A DNA stretch of 64,000 nt, from positions 1 to 64,000 of the forward strand of contig JAGCOF010000002.1 in the NCBI GenBank assembly GCA_017645585.1. The letters run 5' to 3'. The stretch is from Bacteroidales bacterium (lineage in GTDB: Bacteria; Bacteroidota; Bacteroidia; Bacteroidales; P3). Below the pieces are notes generated by a model, which saw only the letters and a list, made by a program, of their open reading frames with translations, searched no databases and was not told where the DNA came from. This document shows positions 46,521 to 55,381 of the stretch, piece by piece; the first letter of the stretch is position 1; every line of letters starts with the position of its first letter. Both the position numbers and the translations under genes were made by a program.

Positions 46521-46871
46521 ATGGATAGTCCACTTCAACAGAAGAGTTTTATATTTGCTCTGCAGATTATTAAACTCTCCCGATACATTAAAGAAACATT
46601 TTCCGAATTCGACATAAGCCGACAAATCCTTAAAAGCGGCACAAGCATTGGAGCCAACATACGGGAAGCGAAGAATGCACAAAGCCCTTCTGATTTCATT
46701 AGCAAACTTTCTATCGCACTGAAAGAAGCTGACGAGACCCAGTATTGGTTAGACTTGATTCATGGTTCGGAGATGATGTCCTCCGAGGATTATACCACAG
46801 CCTGTAATGATTTAAAAGAGATCATCGCCATGCTTGTTTCTTCCATCAAAACAACCAAAACCAAGATATGA
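46521..46871 (+). CDS. four-helix-bundle protein (23S rRNA intervening-sequence protein family)
   Basis: The 116-residue protein has the typical motifs KSFIFALQIIKLSRYIKE and GTSIGANIREAKNAQS, then two helices with SKLSIALKEADETQYWLDL. Length is normal for PF05635. Its GC content is clearly lower than its flanks, and it is bracketed by inverted 7-bp repeats (GTGGAAA on the left, ACTTTCC on the right), which hints at insertion. It ends in an ATGA overlap with the dihydroorotase start. Function unknown; see findings. Confidence 0.9.
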   Translation: MDSPLQQKSFIFALQIIKLSRYIKETFSEFDISRQILKSGTSIGANIREAKNAQSPSDFISKLSIALKEADETQYWLDLIHGSEMMSSEDYTTACNDLKEIIAMLVSSIKTTKTKI

Positions 46872-48229
46872 AGACCTTAATCCACAACGCAACCATAGTT
46901 AACGAAGGACGTATATTTAAAGGCTCCGTTATTATCAATGGAGATTCTATTGAAGACATTGTAGAAGGCGACACTTTCAACTTTCCACTTTCCACTTTCC
47001 ACTTACAAGAGGCCGAAGGCCTCTTGCTTTTGCCGGGAGTGATTGACACCCATGTGCATTTCCGCGATGGCGGCAACTCCGAGAACCCCGCAGGCACCTT
47101 CTACAGTGAGAGCCGTGCGGCACGTGCAGGCGGCGTCACCTCCGTCATTGACATGCCCAATACCAAGCCGCAGACCGTCACCCTCGAGGCGTTGGAGGCC
47201 AAAGAAGCCCTTGCCGCACGCGACAGCGCCGTCAACTACGGATTCATGCTCGGCGCCACCAACGACAACATCGATGACCTGCTGGCCATCAATCCCATGC
47301 GCTACGCGGCCATCAAGCTCTTCCTCGGCTCCAGCACAGGCAACATGCTGGTCAACAACCCCGAGCAACTCGACCACCTCTTCCGCGACAGCCGCAAACT
47401 CATCGTAGCCCACTGTGAGCAAGAGGAGGTCATACAGGCCAACCTACTCAATGCCAAGCGCGAATATCAAGGCACCGCGAACGAGACCGCAGCCCTGCAT
47501 CCCAAGATACGCAACAGCGAGGCCTGCTTCCTCAGCACTTATCACGCCATCGAGCGCGCCCGAAAATACGGCACACGCTTCCATGTGGCCCATATCAGCA
47601 CCGCCACCGAGCTTTCGCTGCTTTCCAATTTCGACCTCGAAAAGAAGCACATCACCGCCGAGGTGACGCCCAACCACCTGTGGTTCGACGACCGCGACTA
47701 TGCCGAGTTGGGCAACCTCATCAAGTGCAACCCCGCCATCAAGAGCAACGAGGACCGCCTGGCCCTCTGGACAGCTCTCGAGGACGACCTCATCGACACC
47801 ATCGCCACCGACCATGCCCCCCACCCGCTCGAAGCCAAGCAGAAGCCCTACTTCGACGCTCCCAGCGGCATCCCCAGCATACAGCACTCGCTGCAGATGA
47901 TGCTGGAGGCCGCCATCGGCAACGACGAGTTGCTGACGATGACGGTGCAGAAGATGTGCCACAACCCCGCCCTGCTTTTCGGTATAAAAGAGCGCGGCTT
48001 CATACGTAAGGGTTACAAGGCCGACCTTGTGCTGGTGCGACCCCATGTGGAAGAGACCGTCACGCGCGAATCATTACTATATAAGTGCGGTTGGAGCCCC
48101 CTCGAAGGCCAGACCTTCCACACCCGCATCGAGCACGTCTGGGTCAACGGCGATGATGGAGTCCGTGTCGGCTCGGCCGACAACGGCACTCCAAGCGGAG
48201 GCGCCCAACCACTGCAGTTCAGCAAATAA
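46868..48229 (+). CDS. pyrC: dihydroorotase
   Basis: The 453-residue protein has the amidohydrolase metal site LLPGVIDTHVHFRDGG, DMPNTKPQTVTLEAL, VAHCEQEEV, FHVAHIST, and the final metal Asp in TIATDHAPHPLEAK. It makes or opens dihydroorotate in pyrimidine synthesis. Residues about 36-47 (FNFPLSTFHLQE) come from a 7-bp repeat (46973-47007) and look like an in-frame insertion in a surface loop before the metal site. The start overlaps the preceding stop (ATGA). Confidence 0.94.
   Translation: MKTLIHNATIVNEGRIFKGSVIINGDSIEDIVEGDTFNFPLSTFHLQEAEGLLLLPGVIDTHVHFRDGGNSENPAGTFYSESRAARAGGVTSVIDMPNTKPQTVTLEALEAKEALAARDSAVNYGFMLGATNDNIDDLLAINPMRYAAIKLFLGSSTGNMLVNNPEQLDHLFRDSRKLIVAHCEQEEVIQANLLNAKREYQGTANETAALHPKIRNSEACFLSTYHAIERARKYGTRFHVAHISTATELSLLSNFDLEKKHITAEVTPNHLWFDDRDYAELGNLIKCNPAIKSNEDRLALWTALEDDLIDTIATDHAPHPLEAKQKPYFDAPSGIPSIQHSLQMMLEAAIGNDELLTMTVQKMCHNPALLFGIKERGFIRKGYKADLVLVRPHVEETVTRESLLYKCGWSPLEGQTFHTRIEHVWVNGDDGVRVGSADNGTPSGGAQPLQFSK
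46973..47007 (+). repeat. 7-bp repeat inside pyrC (site H7)
   Basis: ACTTTCA, ACTTTCC, ACTTTCC, ACTTTCC, ACTTACA in tandem (35 bases). It is complementary to site H6. Confidence 0.88.
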
Positions 48230-48231
48230 AA

Positions 48232-48263
48232 AAGAAGGATGCCTTGTGGGCATCCTTCTTTTG
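48232..48263. terminator. terminator between pyrC and the barrel-protein gene
   Basis: AAGAAGGATGCC pairs exactly with GGCATCCTTCTT across TTGTG. It is flanked by A residues on the left and T residues on the right, so it can serve both converging genes. Confidence 0.9.
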
Positions 48264-48270
48264 TTTTAAC

Positions 48271-48984
48271 TTAGAAGGTGTAACCTACACCCACAAAAAG
48301 TAGATTAAAGTTCCATCGGAGAACCTCGCCGTTTTTATCCTTACTTCTAGTCCGTTCCAGCAGACCCATGTTATAGCCTGCTTCTAAACGGATATGCTTG
48401 TACTGTACACCCAAACCCACCATAGCGCCCACATCAAAGCGCGTAAAACCGGCACCTCCACCTTCAAACGGCTCATACAATTCAAGTTTCCCATGATGAG
48501 TCCCATTCATAAATCGCCTCGGATGACCAGATGTTTTAATGGTTTGCGTTGTCAGTGCGGAAATACCGACTTGAATGTTTGGGCCTGCAAAGGCAAATAG
48601 ACCCAAGTCGTCACTGATGCAATACTTGTAGTTAAACAATATAGGAAGATTAATATCTTTCATGGTGGTGTCTTCCTTCACTTCATATAAAACACCAGAA
48701 GAGCTCTCCGAAGACCCTTCCCGTATCTTTTTGCTGTATGTGTAATACAGGCCTGCAGACACCCCCATCTCCTTCGAAAGAGCGTAGTTGTAGGTAAAAC
48801 CTGCATAAAACCCATTCCCCAGAGGCATGATTGCTTCATCGGCTGGGACTTTACTGTTGCTGCGATAATAATGGGAATTCATTGTCCTGTTGGCGTAACC
48901 AACATTTACACTTAATTGTGCAAAGGACTGTGTGGCAAACAGTAGTGTAACAATAAAAAAGATGAATGTATATGTTTTTCTCAT
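48271..48984 (-). CDS. outer-membrane beta-barrel protein (porin family)
   Basis: The 237-residue protein has a signal peptide (cleaved after TQSFAQ) and an alternating beta pattern ending in aromatic VGYTF, as in the PorT/OmpW-like small barrel group. LGLFAFAGPNIQVGIS and VGAMVGLGVQYKHIRLEAGYNMGL are family-like turns. Function unknown. It is the neighbour and distant relative of the barrel gene at 49071-49733. Confidence 0.85.
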   Translation of the reverse strand: MRKTYTFIFFIVTLLFATQSFAQLSVNVGYANRTMNSHYYRSNSKVPADEAIMPLGNGFYAGFTYNYALSKEMGVSAGLYYTYSKKIREGSSESSSGVLYEVKEDTTMKDINLPILFNYKYCISDDLGLFAFAGPNIQVGISALTTQTIKTSGHPRRFMNGTHHGKLELYEPFEGGGAGFTRFDVGAMVGLGVQYKHIRLEAGYNMGLLERTRSKDKNGEVLRWNFNLLFVGVGYTF

Positions 48985-49016
48985 AATTAAATGGTTATTG
49001 TTTCCTGTCTATTTAA

Positions 49017-49048
49017 TTAATGCGGCCCCGCATGCGGGGCCGCATTAA
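49017..49048 (-). terminator. perfect palindrome after the second barrel gene
   Basis: TTAATGCGGCCCCGCA and its exact complement form a 32-base perfect palindrome, followed on the minus strand by AT-rich sequence. It lies 22 bases after the stop codon at 49071. Confidence 0.85.
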
Positions 49049-49070
49049 CTTTTCTTTATCAGAATCTTTT

Positions 49071-49733
49071 TTAGAGAGCATAACCTATACCGACGAAGAG
49101 ATTGTTACCCTTCATTGTGGTTTTGTCTTCCTTGCTGAGGTTCATCATACCCATATTGAAGCCACCAAAGAGACGGAAGCCTTTGTAGTCGAAGTTCAAG
49201 CCCAAGGTGAAGCTCACATCAAGCGGACTCATATTGCCTTCGTCAGCATTGTACCAATTAATTTCATCGGTGCTGCTGCCCGAAAGGAACAGGACATTTC
49301 CAGAGGAGGTCACCGTAGTCTTGCCACTGAGAGCGTAGCTGATGGTCGGGCCTGCAAAGACCGAAAGTTTAAGGTCATCGGTCAAGTTAAAGCCATAGTT
49401 GACGAGGATAGGCACATCGATAAGCATCTGCTCATCGTTCCTTTTCACCTTGCCATTGGCGAGGCCATATATCGTGCCACTCGCTGAGTCACTGTAGGTG
49501 TTGTAGCGTAACTGCAGACCCACGAAGAGATTGATGTCACCCGTCAGGTTGAGGTTATAGTTACCACCGACAAAGAAACCCGACATCATGATTGTGTCGT
49601 TGTAGTTTGTGTTACCATTCGTGTAGGTAGAATAGTAGTTCTGCGTGGCATAACCTGCATTAATACCAATCTGGGCGTTGGCAATGCCAGCAAACAGCAC
49701 AATAGCGGCTGCAAATGCAAATACTTTTTTCAT
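49071..49733 (-). CDS. outer-membrane beta-barrel protein (porin family)
   Basis: The 220-residue protein has a signal peptide (cleaved after GIANAQ) and a beta-barrel pattern ending GIGYAL. Shared features with the next gene include FAGPTISYALSG and LGLNFDYKGFRLFGGFNMG. It follows the acyl-CoA synthetase gene by 35 bases without a clear promoter, so it may be read from that operon. Confidence 0.85.
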   Translation of the reverse strand: MKKVFAFAAAIVLFAGIANAQIGINAGYATQNYYSTYTNGNTNYNDTIMMSGFFVGGNYNLNLTGDINLFVGLQLRYNTYSDSASGTIYGLANGKVKRNDEQMLIDVPILVNYGFNLTDDLKLSVFAGPTISYALSGKTTVTSSGNVLFLSGSSTDEINWYNADEGNMSPLDVSFTLGLNFDYKGFRLFGGFNMGMMNLSKEDKTTMKGNNLFVGIGYAL

Positions 49734-49768
49734 CTTTTTTAATTTATTTAGTTAAACAATAAGGTGTT

Positions 49769-51841
49769 TTATTTTTCCAAACGGATGCGGGCGTCAACGG
49801 CGGTGACGTAGCGCGGGTTGCCCAGCAGCGGGTTGAGGTCCATCTCGGCAATCTCGGGAGCGGCCTGCACGAGGGCGCTCACACGAGCCACCTGCTCGGC
49901 ATAGAGGTCAATCTTAACACCCTCCTGGCCACGCACGCCTTCGAGAATCTTGTAGCCCTTGAGCTGCTTGAGCATCTCCTTGGCCTCGGCGGCGGTGATG
50001 GGGGCAAGGGCGCTCTGCACGTCCTTCAACACCTCGATGAAGATGCCACCCAGGCCGAAGAATATCTGATGGCCGAACTTCTCGTCGCGGATAGCGCCGA
50101 TGTAGACATCCAGACCGTCAAGCATGGGATACATCTCCACAGCGTAGGTCTCAGGAATGACGATCAAGCGGTCGAACTCCTTGGCCACCGTGTCGAGGTC
50201 CTTCACGCCAAGAGTCACGCCACCCACATCGCTCTTGTGCAACGGGCCGACGACCTTCATCACGAGGGGCACATCCTTCGAGCAGCCCACCTCCTTGGCG
50301 AAGGCCAGGGCATCCTCTTTCTTGCTCACCTCGACGCTCTTCTTGCGGCTGATACCGGCAGCATCGAGCAACTCGTTGTAGTCGCTGATTTCCATGTAGC
50401 CGTTCTTGCAGCGGTCGACGGTGGCGCGGATGCGGGCCACGTCGATGGCGGGCTGCTCCACCTTCTCAGGCTGCGGCTTGGGGGTATGGTAGACCTTCAC
50501 CAAAGCATTGCCGAGCACACACTCCTCGGGGAAGTTGATACGGCCCTTGGCAATGAAGTCATTGATTTCGTCCTTCACATTGATAATCGACGGCAGCACG
50601 GGGAAGATGGGTTTCTTGCAGGTCTTCATCTTCTCATCCAGCAGGTCGTAGACCTCCTTGTTGCTGAACAATCCGGGCGAGCCGAAGATAACGACGGAGA
50701 AGTCAATCTCGTCGAAGTCGTTCTCCACAGCGTCGAGGATGTAACCCAGCTGCTCGGCGGTGCCGGTGGCCAGGAAGTCGATGGGGTTGCCCACCGAGGA
50801 ACCTCCGAAGAGCTTGGACAGCAGTTCGGGAGCCTTGGGATGCTCCTTGAGCGAAGGCACCTCCATGCCGCCGTTGCTCAGCACGTCGGTGAGCATCACG
50901 GCAGGTCCGCCGGCGTGGGTGACCACGGCGCAGCGTTTGCCCTTCAGTTCGGGGTGCATGAAGACGGCGCAGACGGTGGTCAGTTCCTGACGGTTCTGGC
51001 AACGCACGATGCCGGCCTTGCGGAAGAGGGCGTCGACAGCGGCGTCGTTGGTGGCGAGGGCACCGGTGTGCGAAGAAGCGGCACGCGAGCCGGCGGCAGA
51101 GCCACCGCTCTTGATGGCAGCGATATGGCAACCCTTGTTGATGAGGCTGCGGCTGTGCTTGAGGAGGCGCTGCGGGTCACCGATCTTCTCCATATAAAGC
51201 ATGATGACGTGGCTCGACTTCTCGGGGTCGAAGGTGGTGTCGAGGTGTTCCAGCACGTCCTCAATACCCAGCTGGGCGCTGTTACCCACAGCCCACACAC
51301 TGTTGAACTTGAGGCCATTGCTCATGCCATACTCCTTGATGAACACGGCGGTGGCACCCGAGCCGGTGATGAAGTCCACACCCTTGGGATCCAGCGGAGG
51401 AATGGGGGTGTCGAAGCAGCCGGCGTAGTTCACGTTGAGGAAGCCTGTGCAGTTGGGGCCGATGAGCGAACCACCCACGCTGTTGATGGTGTCCACGATG
51501 TGCTTCTCAATCTCAGCACCCTCATGGCTCTCCTCCGAGAAGCCGGCACTGACGATGATGAAGCCCTTGCAGCCTTTCTCTTTGGCCAGCACGTCGACCG
51601 TCTGGGCGCAGAACTTGGCGGCGATGCAGAGGATGGCGCAGTCGACCTGCGGCAGGTCCTCGACCTTGGCATAGCACTTCACACCCTGCACTTCGGTCTC
51701 CTTGGGGTTCACGGCGTAGACCTGACCCTTGAAGGGGCTCTCCAAGAGGTTCTTCAGCGACTTGCCGCCGGGTTTATGAACATCGGACGAAGCACCGCAC
51801 ACCACGATGCTACGGGGATTGAGTAACTCTTTTGCTATCAT
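49769..51841 (-). CDS. ADP-forming acetyl/acyl-CoA synthetase (fused alpha-beta)
   Basis: The 690-residue protein has an N-terminal CoA-binding domain (RSIVVCGASSDVHKPGG), a succinyl-CoA ligase-like domain with the phospho-His motif AASSHTGALA (about residue 258), and a C-terminal ATP-grasp domain (about residues 470-690) with VPLVMKVVGPLHKSDVGGV. It converts acetyl- or acyl-CoA, ADP and phosphate to the acid, CoA and ATP, typical of anaerobes. It follows ileS after 24 bases and shares its transcript. Confidence 0.92.
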   Translation of the reverse strand: MIAKELLNPRSIVVCGASSDVHKPGGKSLKNLLESPFKGQVYAVNPKETEVQGVKCYAKVEDLPQVDCAILCIAAKFCAQTVDVLAKEKGCKGFIIVSAGFSEESHEGAEIEKHIVDTINSVGGSLIGPNCTGFLNVNYAGCFDTPIPPLDPKGVDFITGSGATAVFIKEYGMSNGLKFNSVWAVGNSAQLGIEDVLEHLDTTFDPEKSSHVIMLYMEKIGDPQRLLKHSRSLINKGCHIAAIKSGGSAAGSRAASSHTGALATNDAAVDALFRKAGIVRCQNRQELTTVCAVFMHPELKGKRCAVVTHAGGPAVMLTDVLSNGGMEVPSLKEHPKAPELLSKLFGGSSVGNPIDFLATGTAEQLGYILDAVENDFDEIDFSVVIFGSPGLFSNKEVYDLLDEKMKTCKKPIFPVLPSIINVKDEINDFIAKGRINFPEECVLGNALVKVYHTPKPQPEKVEQPAIDVARIRATVDRCKNGYMEISDYNELLDAAGISRKKSVEVSKKEDALAFAKEVGCSKDVPLVMKVVGPLHKSDVGGVTLGVKDLDTVAKEFDRLIVIPETYAVEMYPMLDGLDVYIGAIRDEKFGHQIFFGLGGIFIEVLKDVQSALAPITAAEAKEMLKQLKGYKILEGVRGQEGVKIDLYAEQVARVSALVQAAPEIAEMDLNPLLGNPRYVTAVDARIRLEK

Positions 51842-51865
51842 ATCTGTTATGTTTTATTGTTTTAT

Positions 51866-54800
51866 TTACGCTTTGGCAATACGGATGACGGTATTCTGGC
51901 CATCGAGGAGTTCGATGGGGGTACCTTCCTTCACCTCGGGCACGAGGGTAAGGCTGGTGCAGAGAGTCTCGGTGCAGATGTAGTCGCGGTGACGCTCGAT
52001 GGCGCTGTTCCACTCGCCGCTCTGCAACTCGACCACAATGCGGTCGGTGACGTCGAACTGCTCCTTGCGGATGTTCTGTATGCGGTTGACCAACTCGCGG
52101 GCGATGCCTTCGTCAACAAGCTCGGGAGTGAGCTGGATGTCGAGGGCCACCGTGAGCGTGCCGTCGTTGGCCACCACCCAACCGGGGATGTCCTGTGTGG
52201 CAATCTCCACATCGGTAAGCAGCACCTCGCAGTCGGTACCGTCGACACTGACCACACAGCGGCCGTCGGCCTCAAGGGCATTGATCTGCTGCTGGCTGAA
52301 GGCCATAATGGCAGCACCAAGGGCCTTCATCACCTTGCCGTAACGCGGGCCAAGGGTCTTGAAGTTGGGCTTGATTTTCTTCACCAGCAGGTCGTTGTCG
52401 GCCGCAAGGAACTCCACCTCCTTTACGTTGAGCTCGGAGCAGATAAGATGCTGCACCTTCTCAATCTGCGCCTTCATGGCCTCGTCGCGCACGGGGATGA
52501 CAATCTTCTGCAGCGGCTGACGCACACGCAGGTTGCTCTTCTTGCGCAGGCCCAGCACCATCGAGCAGACCTTCTGAGCCAGCTGCATGCGCTCCTCGAG
52601 GGCCTTGTCAATCATCTCCTCATGCACCTCGGGGAAGCCCAGGTGGTGCACACTTTCAACAGAATAACGTTTAGTAACAGCGTTGAGGTCGAGGAACATA
52701 CGCTCGCTGAAGAAGGGGGCGATGGGAGCCATCAGGCGGCTGAGGGTCTCAAGGCAGGTGTAGAGTGTCTGGTAGGCGCTTTTCTTATCGTCGGTAATCT
52801 CACCACGCCAGAAACGGCGGCGGCAGAGGCGGACATACCAATTGCTGAGGTAGGCATCCACGAAGGTGCCGATGGCACGACCGGCGCGGGTAGGCTCATA
52901 GTCCTCCATAGCGTCACCAACGGTCTTCACCAGCGTATTGAGCTCCGAGAGTATCCAACGGTCAATCTCGGGACGTTCGGCAATGGGCAGGTCTTTCTGC
53001 GAATAGTCGAAGCCGTCGAGGTTGGCATACAATGCAAAGAAGCTATAGGTGTTATAGAGTGTGCCGAAGAGTTTGCGGCGCACCTCATCGACACCCTCCA
53101 CATCGAACTTCAGGTTGTCCCAAGGCTGGCTGTTGGTAATCATATACCAGCGGGTGGCATCGGGGCCGTATTTGGCGAGGGTCTCGAAGGGGTCGACGGC
53201 GTTGCCGAGACGCTTGCTCATCTTGTTGCCGTTCTTGTCGAGCACCAAGCCGTTGCTGATAACGTTCTTGAAAGCCACACTGTCGAAGCACATAGTGCCG
53301 ATGGCGTGCAGCGTATAGAACCAGCCACGTGTCTGGTCGACGCCCTCGGCGATGAAGTCGGCCGGGAACTCGGTGGGCTTCAACTCGCCACCCATGTAGT
53401 GAATCTGGGCGTAAGGCATAGCTCCACTGTCGAACCACACATCAATCAGGTCGGGCTCGCGGCGCATGGGCTTGCCACTGTCGCTCACGAGCACCACATT
53501 GTCGATATAAGGTCTATGCAGGTCGAAGTCTTTGTAGTCACCAGCATAGGGGTTCTCTTTCATCAGGCCGGCAGCAACGGCTTTCTCAATCTCGGCGCTC
53601 AGCTCCTTCACACTGCCGATGCACTTCTCCTCCTTGCCGTCCTCGGTGCGCCAGATGGGCAGCGGGGTGCCCCAATAGCGGCTGCGGCTGAGGTTCCAAT
53701 CCACGATGTTCTCCAGCCAATTGCCGAAACGACCGCTGCCGGTGGCCTCGGGCTTCCAATTGATGGTCTTGTTGAGCTCGATCATGCGCTCCTTCAAGGC
53801 CGTAGTGCGGATAAACCAGCTGTCCAACGGGTAGTAGAGCACCGGCTTGTCGGTACGCCAGCAGTGGGGATAGCTGTGCGTGTGCTTCTCGCTCTTGAAG
53901 AGTTTCTTCTCTTCCTTGAGCATGATGACCAGCTCCACATCGAGGCTCATGTCCTTCTCGCCCTTGGTGGGGTCGTAGGCGTTCTTGACGAACTTGCCGG
54001 CATACTTCGAGTAAAGCTCCACATTGACGTTCTCCTTCACCCACTCGGGGTCGAGGTCCTCCAATCGGGCGAAGCGGCCCTGCTTGTCGACCATCGGCAT
54101 CTGCTTGCCGTCGCGGTCAAACATCAGCAGGTCGCCAATGCCGGCCTTCTTGGCCACACGGGCGTCGTCAGCACCGAAAGTAGGAGCGATATGCACGATA
54201 CCGGTACCATCCTCGGTGGTGACATAGTCGCCCAGGATGATGCGGAAGCTGCCCTTATCTGAAACCTCGGTGGGTTTCACCCAGGGGATCAGCTGCTCAT
54301 AGTGCAAGCCTTCCAGTGCGGTACCCTTGCACTCAGCAACAATCTTGTACTCAGGCGACTTGCCCTCGGGGAACATCGAGCCCACCAGCGCTTTGGCCAT
54401 AATGATACGGCAGGGCTGCTCGGTGTAGGGATGGGTGGTCTCAAGGGTCACATAGTCGATATTCGGTCCCACGCAGAGGGCGGTGTTCGAAGGCAGGGTC
54501 CAGGGGGTGGTGGTCCAGGCGATGGCGTAGGTGTTTTCCTGTTCGCAAAGCTTGAACATGGCGACACAAGTAGTATCTTTCACATCGCGGTAACAGCCAG
54601 GCATATTCAGCTCGTGGCTCGAGAGGCCGGTGCCGGCAGCAGGGCTGTAGGGCTGGATGGTGTAGCCCTTATAAAGCAGGCCCTTATCGTAGAGCTTCTT
54701 CAGCAGGAACCACAAGCTCTCGATATACTCGTTGTTGAAGGTGATATAGGGGTTCTTGAGGTCGACCCAATAACCCATCACGCGGGTCAGCTCGTCCCAT

Positions 54801-55189
54801 AGCTCCTTGTACTTCATCACCTCCTCGCGGCAGGCGCGGTTGTAGTCGTCCACACTTATCTTCTTGCCGATGTCCTCCTTGGTGATGCCCAGGTTCTTCT
54901 CCACGCCAAGCTCCACCGGCAGGCCGTGGGTGTCCCAACCGGCCTTGCGGTCGACGAAGTAGCCCTTCTGGGCCTTGTAGCGGCAGAAGACATCCTTGAT
55001 GGTGCGGGCCATCACGTGATGGATGCCCGGCTTGCCGTTGGCACTCGGGGGACCGTCATAGAACACATAGGCAGGATGCCCCTCGCTCAGTTTCTGTCCT
55101 TTCTCGAAAGTCTCGTTCTCCTCCCAATAGCGGCGCACATCTTCGCCAATCTGGGTCAAATTAAGTTGCTTATACTCGTTATATTTCAT
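51866..55189 (-). CDS. ileS: isoleucyl-tRNA synthetase
   Basis: The 1,107-residue protein has the class I HIGH-type motif (PPSANGKPGIHHVMART, residues about 47-63), RKAGWDTHGLPVE, the editing-domain region with TTPWTLPSNTALCV, and KMSKR (about residue 655). The length is that of the long (eukaryote-like) IleRS type common in Bacteroidota. It charges tRNA-Ile. A near-consensus promoter lies at 55245-55275; an 11-bp repeat array lies further upstream. Confidence 0.97.
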   Translation of the reverse strand: MKYNEYKQLNLTQIGEDVRRYWEENETFEKGQKLSEGHPAYVFYDGPPSANGKPGIHHVMARTIKDVFCRYKAQKGYFVDRKAGWDTHGLPVELGVEKNLGITKEDIGKKISVDDYNRACREEVMKYKELWDELTRVMGYWVDLKNPYITFNNEYIESLWFLLKKLYDKGLLYKGYTIQPYSPAAGTGLSSHELNMPGCYRDVKDTTCVAMFKLCEQENTYAIAWTTTPWTLPSNTALCVGPNIDYVTLETTHPYTEQPCRIIMAKALVGSMFPEGKSPEYKIVAECKGTALEGLHYEQLIPWVKPTEVSDKGSFRIILGDYVTTEDGTGIVHIAPTFGADDARVAKKAGIGDLLMFDRDGKQMPMVDKQGRFARLEDLDPEWVKENVNVELYSKYAGKFVKNAYDPTKGEKDMSLDVELVIMLKEEKKLFKSEKHTHSYPHCWRTDKPVLYYPLDSWFIRTTALKERMIELNKTINWKPEATGSGRFGNWLENIVDWNLSRSRYWGTPLPIWRTEDGKEEKCIGSVKELSAEIEKAVAAGLMKENPYAGDYKDFDLHRPYIDNVVLVSDSGKPMRREPDLIDVWFDSGAMPYAQIHYMGGELKPTEFPADFIAEGVDQTRGWFYTLHAIGTMCFDSVAFKNVISNGLVLDKNGNKMSKRLGNAVDPFETLAKYGPDATRWYMITNSQPWDNLKFDVEGVDEVRRKLFGTLYNTYSFFALYANLDGFDYSQKDLPIAERPEIDRWILSELNTLVKTVGDAMEDYEPTRAGRAIGTFVDAYLSNWYVRLCRRRFWRGEITDDKKSAYQTLYTCLETLSRLMAPIAPFFSERMFLDLNAVTKRYSVESVHHLGFPEVHEEMIDKALEERMQLAQKVCSMVLGLRKKSNLRVRQPLQKIVIPVRDEAMKAQIEKVQHLICSELNVKEVEFLAADNDLLVKKIKPNFKTLGPRYGKVMKALGAAIMAFSQQQINALEADGRCVVSVDGTDCEVLLTDVEIATQDIPGWVVANDGTLTVALDIQLTPELVDEGIARELVNRIQNIRKEQFDVTDRIVVELQSGEWNSAIERHRDYICTETLCTSLTLVPEVKEGTPIELLDGQNTVIRIAKA

Positions 55190-55244
55190 ATACTATATTA
55201 TAATACAATCACTTGACGGCAACCACCGACAAGGAAACCAACAG

Positions 55245-55275
55245 CAAAGATACAAAAAATTAATTAAACCACAAA
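55245..55275 (-). promoter_or_regulatory. promoter of ileS
   Basis: On the minus strand TTTG (55275-55272), 19 bases, then TATCTTTG (55252-55245), about 55 bases before the ATG. Confidence 0.8.
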
Positions 55276-55304
55276 ACAAAAAAAACACACCCTCTCACCT
55301 CGGG

Positions 55305-55381
55305 TTAACCTGCTATTAACCTGCTATTGACCTGCTATTAACCTGCTATTGACCTGCTGTTGACCTGCTATTAACCTTGGG
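55305..55381. repeat. 11-bp direct-repeat array upstream of ileS (site P6)
   Basis: Seven tandem units without gaps: TTAACCTGCTA, TTAACCTGCTA, TTGACCTGCTA, TTAACCTGCTA, TTGACCTGCTG, TTGACCTGCTA, TTAACCTTGGG. Unlike most other sites, there is no complementary arm. It lies between the TonB receptor stop and the ileS promoter. Confidence 0.92.

Noticed and set aside
46521..46871. Diversity-generating retroelement (Avd-like protein)
   Set aside because: The four-helix-bundle family includes Avd, but no reverse transcriptase and no template/variable repeat pair is present near either family member.
51857..54262. Long plus-strand frame (801 codons) opposite ileS, and similar ones opposite the acyl-CoA synthetase (50069-51826) and the TonB receptor (56168-57487)
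   Set aside because: All lie antisense to recognised genes and show no domain or signal; shadows.
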